A DNA stretch of 64,000 nucleotides from Saccharospirillum alexandrii_A (lineage in GTDB: Bacteria > Pseudomonadota > Gammaproteobacteria > Pseudomonadales > Natronospirillaceae), in assembly GCF_043641555.1 (NCBI RefSeq), contig NZ_JBHZRJ010000003.1, forward strand, positions 806,001 through 870,000, read 5' to 3'. Position 1 is the first letter of the stretch. Each line of letters begins with the position of its first letter. The notes under the pieces were generated by a model. That model ran no database searches, was not told the DNA's origin, and saw only the letters and a program-made list of their open reading frames with translations. The position numbers were made by a program, and so were the translations under genes. Below are positions 24,229 through 32,314 of the stretch, in pieces.

Positions 24229-26886
24229 TCAGGCGGTTTCGACGTTCACTGCCGTTACCGTGCACGCCTGAACCAGGGCACTGACTTCCTCCAGGCAACT
24301 GCCACACTGAGTGCTGCATTTCAGGGCGCGTTGAACCTCGGCCAACCCGGCTTTCGAATGCCGGGTCAGGTAATTCTCTATGTCCCGTTCGTACACGGAA
24401 TAACAGGTGCAGATCAGATCGCCACGGGGGTTGGCTTCGCCCGGTTTGCCCGCCAGCCAGTCTTCCAGTGACACCTCAGCATTTTGCCAGTGTTGCTGCA
24501 GCCAGTCGGTATCCGGCACCGGTCGTTGCCGGTCATTCACGCCGAGCCAGTAGGCGGGTGTCTGGCCCGGAGGGCTGGCTTGTTGAAACCAGTGCTGCTC
24601 TGAATCCGTTAGGGTAATGCCGGTATCGGGCGCAGCGTTTTGCCAGTGTTCAGTGATGTCACTCAGGGTCCGATCGGTATAAAACAGGGACCATAGCCAT
24701 TTTCCGCCCAGCGAGCGTTTAAACCAGATGGCACCCCGAGCGAGGGTCTCGGGCAGGTGCTCGGCAACATAAGTACCCGCACAACTGAGCGACATCGGTT
24801 CTACAGACACCAGTGCATGTTTGCTTTCCGGCTGACCCGATTGCGGATCGACAACGGGCGGAATCACCCGGGCGACACCGCCAGCTGCGGCAAAGGTTTC
24901 GTTCCAGTGCATGGGTGCAAAGGCATCTCCGCGCCGCTGGCTGCTGTCCAGAGCCAGCACGGCGACAAAATGGCCGAACGCATTGGTTACTCTGACCGGC
25001 TGGCCCTCAAGCAGACCACGTTCGGCTGCATCGGCCGGGTGCAAGGTGAGGCAAAAGTCCGGCCGGTGTTGGCCAAGCCGACTGACCAGACCCGTGCGGG
25101 TCATGCTATGCCACTGATCGCGCAGCCGGCCAGTATTCAGTCGCAACTGCTTGCCCGCTGCGTCAGGCTCGGCGGGTGCGACCGGAACAAACCGGGCACG
25201 ACCGTTAGCCGTGGCAAAAAGGCCATCACCAAACAGGCGGGCACGGGATAGGCCCTCGGCGTCATAGGGCCACTGGCTGGGTGCCAGGTTGTCGTATTCA
25301 CGCGGCGTCAGGTTGGTTAGCGGCTGCAAGCCAAATTGCCGGTTGGGTGCCGGTTCAAAGACGCTCATGGCAGCGTGCTCGGCAAAGATAGCCGCCGGGC
25401 CGCTGTAGTTGAAGGCGGCCTCATAACCCAGCCGTTTGCCGACTTCAGCCAGGGCCCACCAGTCGGGTTTTGCGTCACCCGGTGGTAGCAGAAAGCCACG
25501 CTGCCGCGACAGACAGCGTTCGGAGTTGGTCACGGTGCCGTCTTTCTCGCCCCAGGCGAGTGCTGGCAAGATGACATCCGCGTAGGCCAGGGTGTCGTTG
25601 TCGGTGACCACATCCGAGACGATCACGGTCTCGACCCGGGCCAGGGCTTCACGCACCCGGTTGGCGTCGGGCAGGCTGGCCAGCGGGTTCGTGGCCATGA
25701 TCCACAGAACCTTTATTTCCCCTCGCGCCGCCGCTTCAAACAGATCAACCGCTTTCAAACCGGGCTTGCAGGCCAGGTTGGGTGCATTCCAGAACCGGGT
25801 AACGGCATTGCAGTCCGTCTCTGTAAATCCGCGGTGGCTGGCCAGTTGATTGGCCAGGCCACCGACTTCCCGGCCGCCCATGGCGTTGGGTTGGCCGGTG
25901 ATGGAAAAGGGCGTAGCGCCCACTTTGCCAATGCGACCGGTGGCCAGATGCAGGTTGATAATCGCCTGGCTTTTGGCCACACCGGAGCGACTCTGGTTAA
26001 TGCCCATCGACCAGGCGGTGACGGTCTTGGGCGTGGTGGCTAACCAGTCAAAGAATTGCAGTAAGTCTACCAGCGCCAGGCCGCAATCATCCGCCAGGGC
26101 CGCCCAGTTGGCGCCGGCATGGTGCCGTGCGGCGGCCAGGGTGTCTTCAAATTGCTCGGTATGTTGGTCAATGAAGTCGGTATCCAGTGCGTTGTTGTCG
26201 GCCAGCCAGGCCAGTGCGCCGTTGAATAGCCGGCCATCGGTTCCGGGTTTGAGCGGCAGGTGCAAGTCGGCCGCCCGGCTGGTATCGGTAGCGCGCGGGT
26301 CTATGACCACCAGTCGCATTTGTGGTCGCGCCTTGCGCGCTGCCTGCAACCGCTGAAACAGCACCGGGTGGGCCCAGGCCAGGTTAGAGCCCACCAGTAT
26401 CACCAAATCGGCCTGTTCCAGGTCGTTATAGCAACCGGGTACCGCATCTTCCCCCAGCGATTGCTGATAAGCCGCCACCGCCGACGACATGCACAGCCGG
26501 GAATTGGTATCCAGGTTTGCGGTGCCGAGAAAGCCCTTGGCGAGTTTGTTGGCGACGTAATAGTCTTCGGTCAGCAATTGGCCGGACAGGTAAAAACCAA
26601 GGCTGTCGGGGCCGGTTTCAGTGCGGACCCTGTCGATCGTTTGGCTGATAAAGTCGAGTGCAGTGTCCCAACTGACGGTCTTGCCCGCCAGTTTGGGTCG
26701 CAACAGGCGTTGCTGCAGCGGCAGTACCTCACCCAAATGCGTACCTTTTACACAGAGTCGCCCCTGGTTGGCCGGGTGATCGGCCAGGCCACTGACCTGA
26801 ATGTCGCGATCACCGCTGTGTGGTATTTCCACGCCGCAGCCAACGCCGCAATAGGCGCAGGTGGTGTGCAGACTGCGATCGGTCAT
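24229..26886 (-). CDS. nasA: Assimilatory nitrate reductase, catalytic subunit
   Basis: An 885-residue cytoplasmic molybdopterin enzyme that reduces nitrate to nitrite. The N-terminal [4Fe-4S] cysteines are C10, C13, C17 and C45 (TTCAYCGVGC...RLCVKG), and the probable Mo-ligand cysteine is in NSRLCMSSAV. Molybdopterin guanine dinucleotide domains follow. The C-terminus carries an extra BFD-like [2Fe-2S] module (CTCYSVYERDIENYL...CSTQCGSC), as in Klebsiella-type NasA. ATG 26886 overlaps the nirD stop as ATGA, so it is coupled to nirD. It is the last gene of the reductase operon. Confidence 0.95.
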   Translation of the reverse strand: MTDRSLHTTCAYCGVGCGVEIPHSGDRDIQVSGLADHPANQGRLCVKGTHLGEVLPLQQRLLRPKLAGKTVSWDTALDFISQTIDRVRTETGPDSLGFYLSGQLLTEDYYVANKLAKGFLGTANLDTNSRLCMSSAVAAYQQSLGEDAVPGCYNDLEQADLVILVGSNLAWAHPVLFQRLQAARKARPQMRLVVIDPRATDTSRAADLHLPLKPGTDGRLFNGALAWLADNNALDTDFIDQHTEQFEDTLAAARHHAGANWAALADDCGLALVDLLQFFDWLATTPKTVTAWSMGINQSRSGVAKSQAIINLHLATGRIGKVGATPFSITGQPNAMGGREVGGLANQLASHRGFTETDCNAVTRFWNAPNLACKPGLKAVDLFEAAARGEIKVLWIMATNPLASLPDANRVREALARVETVIVSDVVTDNDTLAYADVILPALAWGEKDGTVTNSERCLSRQRGFLLPPGDAKPDWWALAEVGKRLGYEAAFNYSGPAAIFAEHAAMSVFEPAPNRQFGLQPLTNLTPREYDNLAPSQWPYDAEGLSRARLFGDGLFATANGRARFVPVAPAEPDAAGKQLRLNTGRLRDQWHSMTRTGLVSRLGQHRPDFCLTLHPADAAERGLLEGQPVRVTNAFGHFVAVLALDSSQRRGDAFAPMHWNETFAAAGGVARVIPPVVDPQSGQPESKHALVSVEPMSLSCAGTYVAEHLPETLARGAIWFKRSLGGKWLWSLFYTDRTLSDITEHWQNAAPDTGITLTDSEQHWFQQASPPGQTPAYWLGVNDRQRPVPDTDWLQQHWQNAEVSLEDWLAGKPGEANPRGDLICTCYSVYERDIENYLTRHSKAGLAEVQRALKCSTQCGSCLEEVSALVQACTVTAVNVETA

Positions 26887-27275
26887 ACCCACTCGATCTC
26901 GACCCGGCCATCGACAATACGCGCTGGCCAGACCGGCACTTGCCAGGTGTCGTCTTCCAGGCAACGACCGGTTTCCAGTGAAAAGTGATGTTTGTACAGC
27001 GGGGCCGCGACGACAGGTTCGCTGCTAATGTCACCGAGCAAGCCACGCGCCATAACGTTGGCACCGCTGGCCGGGTCTTGGTTGGCCAGGGCGTAGACTC
27101 GTTGCGATTGAGTCGGTTGTCTGCCATCCGGTAACAGGAACAGGGCAATCTGCTGCCCGAGCACTAGCGCAGCGACGCCGGAGCCGGGTACCAGATCATC
27201 GACGGAACAGACCTGAACCCAGGGGCTGGTTCCGGACTGGTGTGTTTGGGATTGCGATTGGGCATTGGCAGTCAT
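26883..27275 (-). CDS. nirD: Nitrite reductase (NADH) small subunit
   Basis: A 130-residue Rieske-like protein (WVQVCSVDDLVPGSGVAALVLGQQIALF; YKHHFSLETGRCLEDDTWQVPVWPARI). As in other NirD proteins, the canonical Rieske Cys-His pairs are absent, so it is a structural partner of NirB without its own cluster. The polar N-terminal extension of about 17 residues is slightly longer than usual. It lies nine bases after nirB and overlaps nasA by four bases. GGAGAC, the complement of gtctcc at about 27279-27284, gives a good ribosome-binding site. Confidence 0.9.
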   Translation of the reverse strand: MTANAQSQSQTHQSGTSPWVQVCSVDDLVPGSGVAALVLGQQIALFLLPDGRQPTQSQRVYALANQDPASGANVMARGLLGDISSEPVVAAPLYKHHFSLETGRCLEDDTWQVPVWPARIVDGRVEIEWV

Positions 27276-27284
27276 GTCGGTCTC

Positions 27285-29843
27285 CTAGACGGTGGCGATC
27301 AGTCGGGCTTTTTCTTCATCGCGCGCGGGGCGAATCTGCTCGCGCTCTTTAACGAACACCACATTGCTGTCGGCGCTGTCGCTGTTGACGAAGGTGCGGA
27401 AACGTTTCAGCTTTTCCGGGTCGTCCAGAACGGCTTTCCATTCGCACTGGTACGATTCGACGATGCGCGCCATCTGTTGTTCCAGTTCGGCATTCATTTG
27501 CAGGGAGTCGTTGAGGATGACGTCTTTCAGGTAATCGAGACCGCCTTCCAGGTTTTCCATCCATCGGGCGGTGCGTTGCAGCCGGTCGGCCGTCTTGATG
27601 TAGAACATCAGCAGCCGGTCGATGGTTTTGATCAGGGTGACATCATCCAGGTCGGTCGCAAACAAGTCGGCATGGCGCGGTTTCATGCCGCCGTTGCCGC
27701 ACACGTAGAGGTTCCAGCCGTGTTCGGTGGCGATGACGCCAATGTCTTTGCTCTGCGCTTCAGCGCATTCACGGGTACAGCCGGAGACGGCGAATTTCAG
27801 TTTGTGTGGCGCGCGCAAGCCCTTGTATCGGTTCTCCAGCAAGATCGCCATGCCTACGCTGTCTTGCTGACCATAGCGGCACCAGGTGCTGCCGACACAG
27901 GATTTCACCGTACGCACGGACTTGCCATAGGCCTGGCCGGTTTCGAATCCGGCGTCGATCAGCCGTTTCCAGATTTCAGGCAACTGATGCAGCTGGGCAC
28001 CGAACAAGTCGACACGCTGGCCACCGGTAATCTTGGTGTAGAGATCGTATTCTTTGGCCACTTCGCCAATCACAATCAGTTTGTCGGCCGTGATTTCGCC
28101 CCCGGCAATGCGTGGCACTACAGAATAGGTGCCGTCTTTTTGCATGTTGGCCAGAAAGGTGTCGTTGGTGTCCTGCAGTTTGACGTGCGCCGGTTCCAGC
28201 ACACCTTCGTTCCAGCAACTGGCCAGAATGGAAGCAACGGTAGGCTTGCAAATATCGCAGCCGAGGCCTTTGCCGTGTTCGCGAATCAGGGCATCGAAAG
28301 TTTTGATCTGGCCGACCTGCACCAGATGAAACAATTCCTGGCGGGTGTAACTGAAGTGCTCACACAAAGAATGGTCAACTTCAACGCCGCGCGCTTCCAG
28401 GGTGGCATCGACCACTTGCTTGAGCATGGCGGCGCACCCGCCGCAGCCGCTGCTGGCACGGGTTTCGGCTTTCACTTCTCCAAGGGAGCAACAGCCTGAA
28501 TCGATGGCGCCAACGACATCGCCCTTGGTGACGTTGAGACAGGAACACAGCGTAGCGGTGTCGGGCAGAGCGTCGACGCCCAGCTGAGGTACGCCTTCGC
28601 TGCTCGGCAGGATCAGGCTGTCCGGTTCTTTGGGCAAGGTAATATCGTTCAGGTAATACTGCAGCAGGGTGTCGTACAGACTGTTGTCGCCAACCAGAAT
28701 GGCACCCAGCAGCCGGCTGCCATCGGCACTGGTCACCAGCTTGCGATAAACCCCCGTGCGTTCATTGCTGTATCGGTAGGTCACCGCGCCGGCGCTGCGC
28801 GCATGGGCATCGCCAATGGCACCCACATCGACCCCCAGGAGTTTCAGCTTGGTGCTCATGTCGGCCCCGGTGAAGGAGGCATCGCCCCCGGCGAGGTGCG
28901 CAGCGGCTGCTTCGGCCATGCGATAACCTGGAGCGACCAGACCGAAAATGGCGTTGTTCCAGAGTGCCACTTCACCCACGGCGTAGATCGCCGGATCGGA
29001 GGTCTGGCATTGGTTGTTAATGGCGACACCGCCGCGTTCACCCAGCGTCAGCCCGGCGTCGCGCGCCAGGGCATCTTGTGGGCGAATACCGGCAGAAAAG
29101 ACGACGACATCGGTGACCAGCGGTTCCGCATCGGCGAAGGTAAGCACGGTGCGCCCCTGCTCGTCGCGGGTGATCGACTGAGTGGCGGTATTCACATGAA
29201 CCTGAACACCGAGTGCCTGAATTTTATCGCGCAGCACAGTGCCTGCATCGGCGTCCAGTTGCACGGGCATCAGTTGGGGGGCGAACTCAATGACATGGGT
29301 ATCGAGCCCTAGCGATTTGAGGGCATTGGCCGCTTCGAGGCCCAGTAATCCGCCGCCGATCACCACGCCGACGCTGCCATCACTGGCGGCATTGCGAATC
29401 GCATCGAGATCATCGAGCGTTCGGTAGACCAGGCAGGAAGGCAGGTCGTGCCCGGGGATCGGGGGCACAAAAGGGTAGGAGCCTGTTGCCAGAATCAGAG
29501 CGTCGTAAGGCAGTGCGGTGTCGTCTGCAAGCACGACTTTTTTGGCGTCGCGATCGATCTGGCGAGCAGCCACACCGAGGTGGGTGTGAATGCCGCATTC
29601 GCTGTACTGTTCGAGTGTGCCCAGTGCCAGATCAGCGTGAGTCTTGCCCTGAAAGTACTCGGATAGATGCACCCGGTCATAGGCGCTGTAAGTCTCTTCA
29701 CCAACAATGTGAATGGCCCAGTCCGCTGCCTCACCGCAGGTTTCCAGAAAGCTCATGGCAGCATGGTGACCGACCATGCCGTTACCGATAATGACCAGTT
29801 GGCGTTGATTCCGGGTGTCTGTGTGTGTCGGTTGCGTTGTCAT
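27285..29843 (-). CDS. nirB: Nitrite reductase (NADH) large subunit
   Basis: An 852-residue enzyme that reduces nitrite to ammonium with NADH. Order of domains: FAD/NAD(P) Rossmann domains at about 15-320 (VIIGNGMVGHHAAM and VGVVIGGGLLGLEAANAL); BFD-like [2Fe-2S] segments at about 420-500 (TLCSCLNVTKGDVV...SSGCGGC); then the sulfite/nitrite reductase ferredoxin-like half and the siroheme-[4Fe-4S] site (CVGSTWCRYG and SGCTRECAEAQSKD). Length is normal. It is the second gene of the operon, nine bases after the separate FAD reductase. Confidence 0.95.
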   Translation of the reverse strand: MTTQPTHTDTRNQRQLVIIGNGMVGHHAAMSFLETCGEAADWAIHIVGEETYSAYDRVHLSEYFQGKTHADLALGTLEQYSECGIHTHLGVAARQIDRDAKKVVLADDTALPYDALILATGSYPFVPPIPGHDLPSCLVYRTLDDLDAIRNAASDGSVGVVIGGGLLGLEAANALKSLGLDTHVIEFAPQLMPVQLDADAGTVLRDKIQALGVQVHVNTATQSITRDEQGRTVLTFADAEPLVTDVVVFSAGIRPQDALARDAGLTLGERGGVAINNQCQTSDPAIYAVGEVALWNNAIFGLVAPGYRMAEAAAAHLAGGDASFTGADMSTKLKLLGVDVGAIGDAHARSAGAVTYRYSNERTGVYRKLVTSADGSRLLGAILVGDNSLYDTLLQYYLNDITLPKEPDSLILPSSEGVPQLGVDALPDTATLCSCLNVTKGDVVGAIDSGCCSLGEVKAETRASSGCGGCAAMLKQVVDATLEARGVEVDHSLCEHFSYTRQELFHLVQVGQIKTFDALIREHGKGLGCDICKPTVASILASCWNEGVLEPAHVKLQDTNDTFLANMQKDGTYSVVPRIAGGEITADKLIVIGEVAKEYDLYTKITGGQRVDLFGAQLHQLPEIWKRLIDAGFETGQAYGKSVRTVKSCVGSTWCRYGQQDSVGMAILLENRYKGLRAPHKLKFAVSGCTRECAEAQSKDIGVIATEHGWNLYVCGNGGMKPRHADLFATDLDDVTLIKTIDRLLMFYIKTADRLQRTARWMENLEGGLDYLKDVILNDSLQMNAELEQQMARIVESYQCEWKAVLDDPEKLKRFRTFVNSDSADSNVVFVKEREQIRPARDEEKARLIATV

Positions 29844-29852
29844 GTGCTTCTC

Positions 29853-31043
29853 CTAGGCCGCTTTTATGCTGCCCAGCATCACGGCGCGGGCATCGTTTAT
29901 GGGGGTCTGTTGTTCAATCAGATGTTGGTAGAGCTCGAGGTGGGTGCGAATGCCGACCATCTCGGCACCGATCAGCCGGTCGTTCAGAAAATGCAGTCGC
30001 CGGCACTGATTCAGGACGGGCGCGTCCAGTGTCAGGTGCCGGGCATCGGGGTGGTCGATGCAGCCATGAGAGACCACATCGAGCCCGGAAATTTTTAATC
30101 GGGTGGTACTTTGCTGGGGTGACCAGTGCGCCGGTTCGGCACAGAGCACCGAGGCCAGCACCTCAGCCTGCTGATAGGCCGGTGCGACCAGGCCGAAGGT
30201 CTGGCCCTTGTATTCGGCGCATTCACCCAGCGCAAACAGTTGGGGGTGGCTGGTGCGCATCTGATCATCAATCAACACGCCGCGATTGACGCGCAGCCCG
30301 GCCTGGCGAGCGAGGTGCTCGTTGGGCTGAATGCCAGCGGCGGCGATCAGCACATCGGCGGCCAGAGTATCGCCACGGCTTAATTCGACCGAGGTGAGTT
30401 CAGGCTCAGCATCGATGTGGCTCAGTTCACAGCCAAGATGCAAGGCAATGCCGGCCTGAGATGCCGCGCGCGCCAGGTACGCCGCCGTCGGTGCCGACAA
30501 TTGCCGGTTCATCAGGTGGGTGTTGCGGTGAACCAGGCTAACGCGGTGCCCGCAGGCTCGCAGCCCCCAGGCAGCCTCCAGACCCAGCAGGCCACCACCG
30601 ACCACTACCGCCGAGCGGTTCGCTGGCAGTGCTTTTAACCAGTGGCCATCGGCCTTGCTGCGAAAGGCCCGAATCGCGGGCTGTGCTGGAAAGGGCAGGT
30701 CGGGAAACCGGGGCAGGGCGCCGGTTGCCAGCACCGCCTGATCAAACACCAGGGCGCGGCCAGAGTTGAGCCTTACCTGGCCTGCCGGGTCCAGAGCAAC
30801 GACGGCATCGCCGTTTACCCGGTAGATCCGGTGCTGGCGATACCAGGCGTCGTCGACCAGGTCGAGGCTCGCTTCGCTGACTTCACCGGCGAGCCAGGGC
30901 GTCAGCTGAATGCGGTTGTAACCAATACCGCCTTCCTCGCTGACCACGGTGATCGACCCCGGATACCCGCGCTCGACCAGCTGTTGCAGCAACCGGGTCG
31001 CCGCCATGCCGTGTCCGATGATCAGTAAGCGTTGCTGGTTCAT
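29853..31043 (-). CDS. NAD(P)/FAD-dependent reductase of nitrate assimilation
   Basis: A 396-residue flavoprotein closely resembling the N-terminal third of NirB: LLIIGHGMAATRLLQQLV at the start, GGIGYNRIQLTPWLAGE, and SAVVVGGGLLGLEAAWGLRA for the second dinucleotide-binding site. It has no iron-sulfur or siroheme domain. In this position it most likely passes electrons from NADH to the BFD-type cluster of NasA, the role of NasC in Klebsiella or NasB in others. ATG 31043 is chosen, since the open frame upstream runs through the attenuator. First gene of the operon, behind a sigma-54 promoter and an attenuated leader. Confidence 0.85.
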   Translation of the reverse strand: MNQQRLLIIGHGMAATRLLQQLVERGYPGSITVVSEEGGIGYNRIQLTPWLAGEVSEASLDLVDDAWYRQHRIYRVNGDAVVALDPAGQVRLNSGRALVFDQAVLATGALPRFPDLPFPAQPAIRAFRSKADGHWLKALPANRSAVVVGGGLLGLEAAWGLRACGHRVSLVHRNTHLMNRQLSAPTAAYLARAASQAGIALHLGCELSHIDAEPELTSVELSRGDTLAADVLIAAAGIQPNEHLARQAGLRVNRGVLIDDQMRTSHPQLFALGECAEYKGQTFGLVAPAYQQAEVLASVLCAEPAHWSPQQSTTRLKISGLDVVSHGCIDHPDARHLTLDAPVLNQCRRLHFLNDRLIGAEMVGIRTHLELYQHLIEQQTPINDARAVMLGSIKAA

Positions 31044-31078
31044 AGGCCCTCGCCAGTGCCCGAGCCTTTCGGCCAGAC

Positions 31079-31112
31079 AAAAAAAAGACGCTCTTGGGTT
31101 TCCCCAAGAGCG
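31079..31112 (-). terminator. Leader terminator (attenuator) of the nir/nas operon
   Basis: On the minus strand CGCTCTTGGG and CCCAAGAGCG form a perfect 10-bp stem with a short loop, ending in a run of eight T. It lies 36 bases before the first gene and after the promoter, so it must be bypassed for expression. Its 5' arm overlaps the ANTAR-type hairpin at 31108-31121. Confidence 0.9.
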
Positions 31113-31121
31113 CCAATGCTC
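31108..31121 (-). promoter_or_regulatory. ANTAR (NasT) P2-type hairpin overlapping the attenuator
   Basis: On the minus strand GAGC-ATTGGC-GCTC forms a four-bp stem with a hexaloop having A at position 1 and G at position 4, the reported ANTAR target signature. The GCTC arm is also the 5' arm of the terminator, so the two folds exclude each other. An imperfect larger hairpin at 31156-31180 (CAGAG...CTCTG) may be the companion P1, but it lacks a clear AnnGnn loop. Confidence 0.65.
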
Positions 31122-31204
31122 GATACGCAAATCACAGTGTAAGGCCATCTCATCTCAGAGAACTGGCAAGCCAGACTCTGATTTGTGATGACTGATTTCT
31201 ATAT

Positions 31205-31221
31205 AGCGAAGGGCGTGCCAA
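31205..31221 (-). promoter_or_regulatory. Sigma-54 (-24/-12) promoter of the nir/nas operon
   Basis: Minus strand reads TTGGCACGCCCTTCGCT, with GG and GC separated by ten bases as required. TGGCACG is a perfect -24 element and TCGCT a near match to the -12 consensus TTGCW. Transcription should start near 31192, giving an untranslated leader of about 150 bases. Confidence 0.8.
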
Positions 31222-31282
31222 CTTTTAAAAGCGCTTAAAATCAGGCGGTTAGCAGGTTATCGCAGAAGGGAGTGTGGTTTTT

Positions 31283-31299
31283 TGCACCAAGACTGGCCA
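31283..31299. promoter_or_regulatory. Candidate NtrC-binding site
   Basis: TGCACC-AAGAC-TGGCCA: the left half matches TGCACC-N5-GGTGCA perfectly and the right half matches three of six. It lies about 60-95 bp upstream of the sigma-54 element. Suggestive only. Confidence 0.35.
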
Positions 31300-31343
31300 G
31301 GGAGTCCGTTGGCGTGTTCGGTGTTGGGGCATCGGTGCCTTTG

Positions 31344-31535
31344 TTATTCGTCTTCCCGCGCCAGGCGCACAATCTGATCACCCTCGGTCACCACGACCAT
31401 GGGCTGGCAGCAGACTTCACAATCTTCCGTATATTCCTGGCTGTCTTCAGTGGGGTCGACAATCAGATGAATACTGGCGTCACAATAGGGGCAACGCAAA
31501 TCCACCAGTTCAGTGGACAAATGATCGAGTGACAT
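31344..31535 (-). CDS. CPXCG motif-containing cysteine-rich protein
   Basis: A 63-residue protein with two cysteine pairs, CPYC (C15, C18) and CEVC (C39, C42), typical of the small CPXCG zinc-ribbon family of unknown function. An extra cysteine follows directly (CEVCCQ). The chain is otherwise acidic and soluble. ATG 31535 gives the usual family N-terminus MSLDHLSTELVDLRCPYC; the frame extends 16 codons further upstream without support. It lies between the nir/nas promoter and the DUF1289 gene, with a family A repeat between the latter and itself. Confidence 0.82.
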   Translation of the reverse strand: MSLDHLSTELVDLRCPYCDASIHLIVDPTEDSQEYTEDCEVCCQPMVVVTEGDQIVRLAREDE

Positions 31536-31656
31536 GGTGGCCTCCGCAAAGTCGGTATGACGATACGACAGAAGGTAGTTCAAGGCTCTTCTATCTGCAC
31601 GGCTTTATCTGGAACTCAAGTTTCGGAGTTCAGTTTTGCTCTGGTGCCAGGAGTCC

Positions 31657-31769
31657 GTGTCAGGCACCGGGCAACCCTATCTGGGGTCGGCGTGGACCCA
31701 TCCATGGGGCCTAGACCGCAGCATCCATGCTGCGGACTTCCCCAGATAGGGTTGCCCGGCACCTGACAC
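31657..31769. repeat. Family A palindromic repeat, copy 1
   Basis: A 113-bp element. The outer arms (GTGTCAGG, a two-base mismatch, then CCGGGCAACCCTATCTGGGG) pair with its right end, and inside them a second hairpin CCGCAGCAT/ATGCTGCGG forms. The core CTAGACCGCAGCATCC recurs in copy 2, where the arms have a different sequence but still pair with each other. Further out, AACTCAAGTTTCGGAGTTC (31613-31631) is repeated inverted at 31782-31800, making the whole palindromic region 188 bp. Confidence 0.85.
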
Positions 31770-31819
31770 TCAGCTGATTTCGAACTCCGAAACTTGAGTT
31801 GTGAACTCTGAATCCAAAG

Positions 31820-32092
31820 TTAAGAATTACTGCCAACTTCTTCGTCGAGATCAGGAAAGAGTGTTTCCTGCGGGGGAGAGGGTTCGGATGACTGGCTGGT
31901 TTGGGCTCGCTCGAAGCGAAGCTTACGAACCTGGCAGGCACGAATGATCAGGCGCTTGGCTTCATCGTCTGCCTGAAACCAGTACTGGCGCTCGGCCCGG
32001 GAACGAAAACAACCCCGACAGTAACCCCTGGCACCGGATTCACAAACGCCGATGCAGGGGCTGGGTATGTCGAAAAATTCGAGTTGTTTCAT
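31820..32092 (-). CDS. DUF1289 family protein
   Basis: A 90-residue soluble protein. It has the DUF1289 signature SPCIGVCESGARGYCRGCFRSRAERQYW, four cysteines in a C-x3-C-x6-C-x2-C arrangement, suggesting metal binding, and a polar Ser/Pro/Glu-rich tail. Function is unknown. ATG 32092 begins MKQLEFFDIPSPC, the normal family start; an upstream in-frame start at 32146 adds 18 unsupported residues. It is flanked by family A repeats on both sides. Confidence 0.82.
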   Translation of the reverse strand: MKQLEFFDIPSPCIGVCESGARGYCRGCFRSRAERQYWFQADDEAKRLIIRACQVRKLRFERAQTSQSSEPSPPQETLFPDLDEEVGSNS

Positions 32093-32160
32093 GGCACCTT
32101 GATCGGTTGTTCCTGTTGGAGGTTCTTTTTTCTGAGTGCGCTGCAAAAGCTAGCGACGGG

Positions 32161-32257
32161 TGCCGGGGGAATCTCTGCGGGGTAGTCCGCAGCAGGGAAG
32201 CTGCGGCCTAGGCTCCAGGGAAGGATTTACGCCGACCCCGCAGGGATTTCGCCGGCA
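32161..32257. repeat. Family A palindromic repeat, copy 3 (inverted, shorter)
   Basis: A 97-bp element in the opposite orientation to copies 1 and 2. Arms TGCCGGGGGAATCTCTGCGGGG and the complement of its right end pair with G-U style differences. The core (GTCCGCAGCAGGGAAGCTGC and CCAGGGAAGGATTTACGCC) is clearly homologous to the reverse complement of copies 1 and 2. Confidence 0.8.
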
Positions 32258-32314
32258 TTCGGCGCGGGCCAATAACTCCCAGTCAACTCAGCCACTGGAG
32301 GATAACGGGGTTAG

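Noticed and set aside
31274..31714. A 146-codon plus-strand frame antisense to the CPXCG gene
   Set aside because: Runs through the CPXCG gene and the family A palindrome; composition is that of a shadow frame.
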